Below the pieces are notes generated by a model. That model was not told where the DNA came from and made no database searches. It was given only the letters and a program-made list of their open reading frames with translations. A DNA stretch of 27,567 bases from Saprolegnia diclina VS20 (taxonomy: Eukaryota; Oomycota; Saprolegniomycetes; Saprolegniales; Saprolegniaceae), in contig NW_008246122.1 in NCBI RefSeq assembly GCF_000281045.1, forward strand, positions 134,215 to 161,781, read 5' to 3'. Both the position numbers and the translations under genes were made by a program. Position 1 is the first letter of the stretch. Each line of letters begins with the position of its first letter. Shown here piece by piece: positions 27,302-27,567 of the stretch.

Positions 27302-27567
27302 TGGCAACTTGCGGAAGTTGGCGGTCGTCAATGTATTCCCGTCAATGATTGCATCCGACTGGACTTGGGCACGGAAGAGCGTGGAAGTTAAAGTTGGATG
27401 TGCGCTGCAGAAGCTGGGCGCAGAGGCAGGACCGCGGTTTCTGGGCCGACCGATGATCGCAAACTCTGAGCAAGAAACGTCGCTTGCCGTCCATTGTTGA
27501 GGGGCGACCTCTCGATGCGACCTCGTTTGCGGGGCCGCGCTGATGACACAATACCATGGACTTGTGT
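27302..27567. other. Right-edge sequence downstream of thioredoxin
   Basis: The 3' untranslated region of the thioredoxin gene and flanking sequence. Short frames only; no gene or repeat recognised. Confidence 0.4.

Noticed and set aside
1-27567. CRISPR array, bacterial operon, retroelement or virus-derived element
   Set aside because: No spaced direct repeats, no bacterial gene layout, no reverse transcriptase, integrase, capsid or long terminal repeat was seen. The only transposons recognised are DNA elements.

Overview
The window looks like nuclear DNA of an oomycete, most likely a saprolegnialean water mould (Saprolegnia, Aphanomyces, Achlya or a relative). The evidence is: GC-rich coding exons split by very small introns (39-59 nt, mostly GTACG/GTAGR/GTGCG at the 5' end and TAG at the 3' end); bZIP-like proteins with the unusual basic-region core YN(R/K)xRxRxxRR joined to a conserved C-terminal domain; core promoters close to the oomycete Inr-FPR consensus a few bases before the ATG; and dense, compact gene packing. 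Exon structures below were worked out by hand from reading frame, splice dinucleotides and remembered protein families. No transcript or database was consulted.

Left part (1-8.7 kb): three related bZIP-like genes (1333-2082 +, 3043-4503 +, 7573-8692 -) surround a C2/kinase/pseudokinase gene (4747-6890 -) and a tRNA-Ala(UGC) (7308-7379). The first bZIP protein carries two basic-leucine regions in one chain. The kinase gene holds a 39-nt intron that contains the only stop codon between its C2 part and its kinase part.

Middle (8.7-18.4 kb): a gene-poor, repeat-bearing stretch (8.7-11.1 kb) contains a pogo-like element with 74-bp perfect terminal inverted repeats. It is followed by a nine-exon MBOAT lysophospholipid acyltransferase (11187-13014 +), a small conserved 95-aa protein (13437-13724 -) and a PH-domain protein kinase (14199-15533 -). 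Just upstream of the PH-kinase sits a complete-ended but decayed hAT transposon (15744-17372) with 12-bp terminal inverted repeats, perfect 8-bp target duplications and CCCA/TGGG-rich subterminal arms. To its right lies a tRNA-like box B motif.

Right part (18.4-27.6 kb): an alanine/glutamate/arginine-rich coiled-coil protein in seven exons (18416-20132 +) ends 76 bp from the end of a 22-exon GBF1/GNOM-type ARF guanine-nucleotide exchange factor (20209-25724 -). About 60 bp upstream of the GEF start codon is a small inverted-repeat (MITE-like) element. The window closes with a mitochondrial-type thioredoxin with a CGKC active site (26830-27301 +).

The genes do not form a pathway. They are a mixed eukaryotic neighbourhood: transcription factors, signalling kinases, ER lipid remodelling, Golgi ARF activation and mitochondrial redox. 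I did not find a defence system, a biosynthetic cluster or a virus-derived element. The most distinctive points are the almost exclusive TAG 3' splice sites, the two-bZIP protein, the C2-kinase-pseudokinase architecture and the two DNA transposons with well-defined ends.
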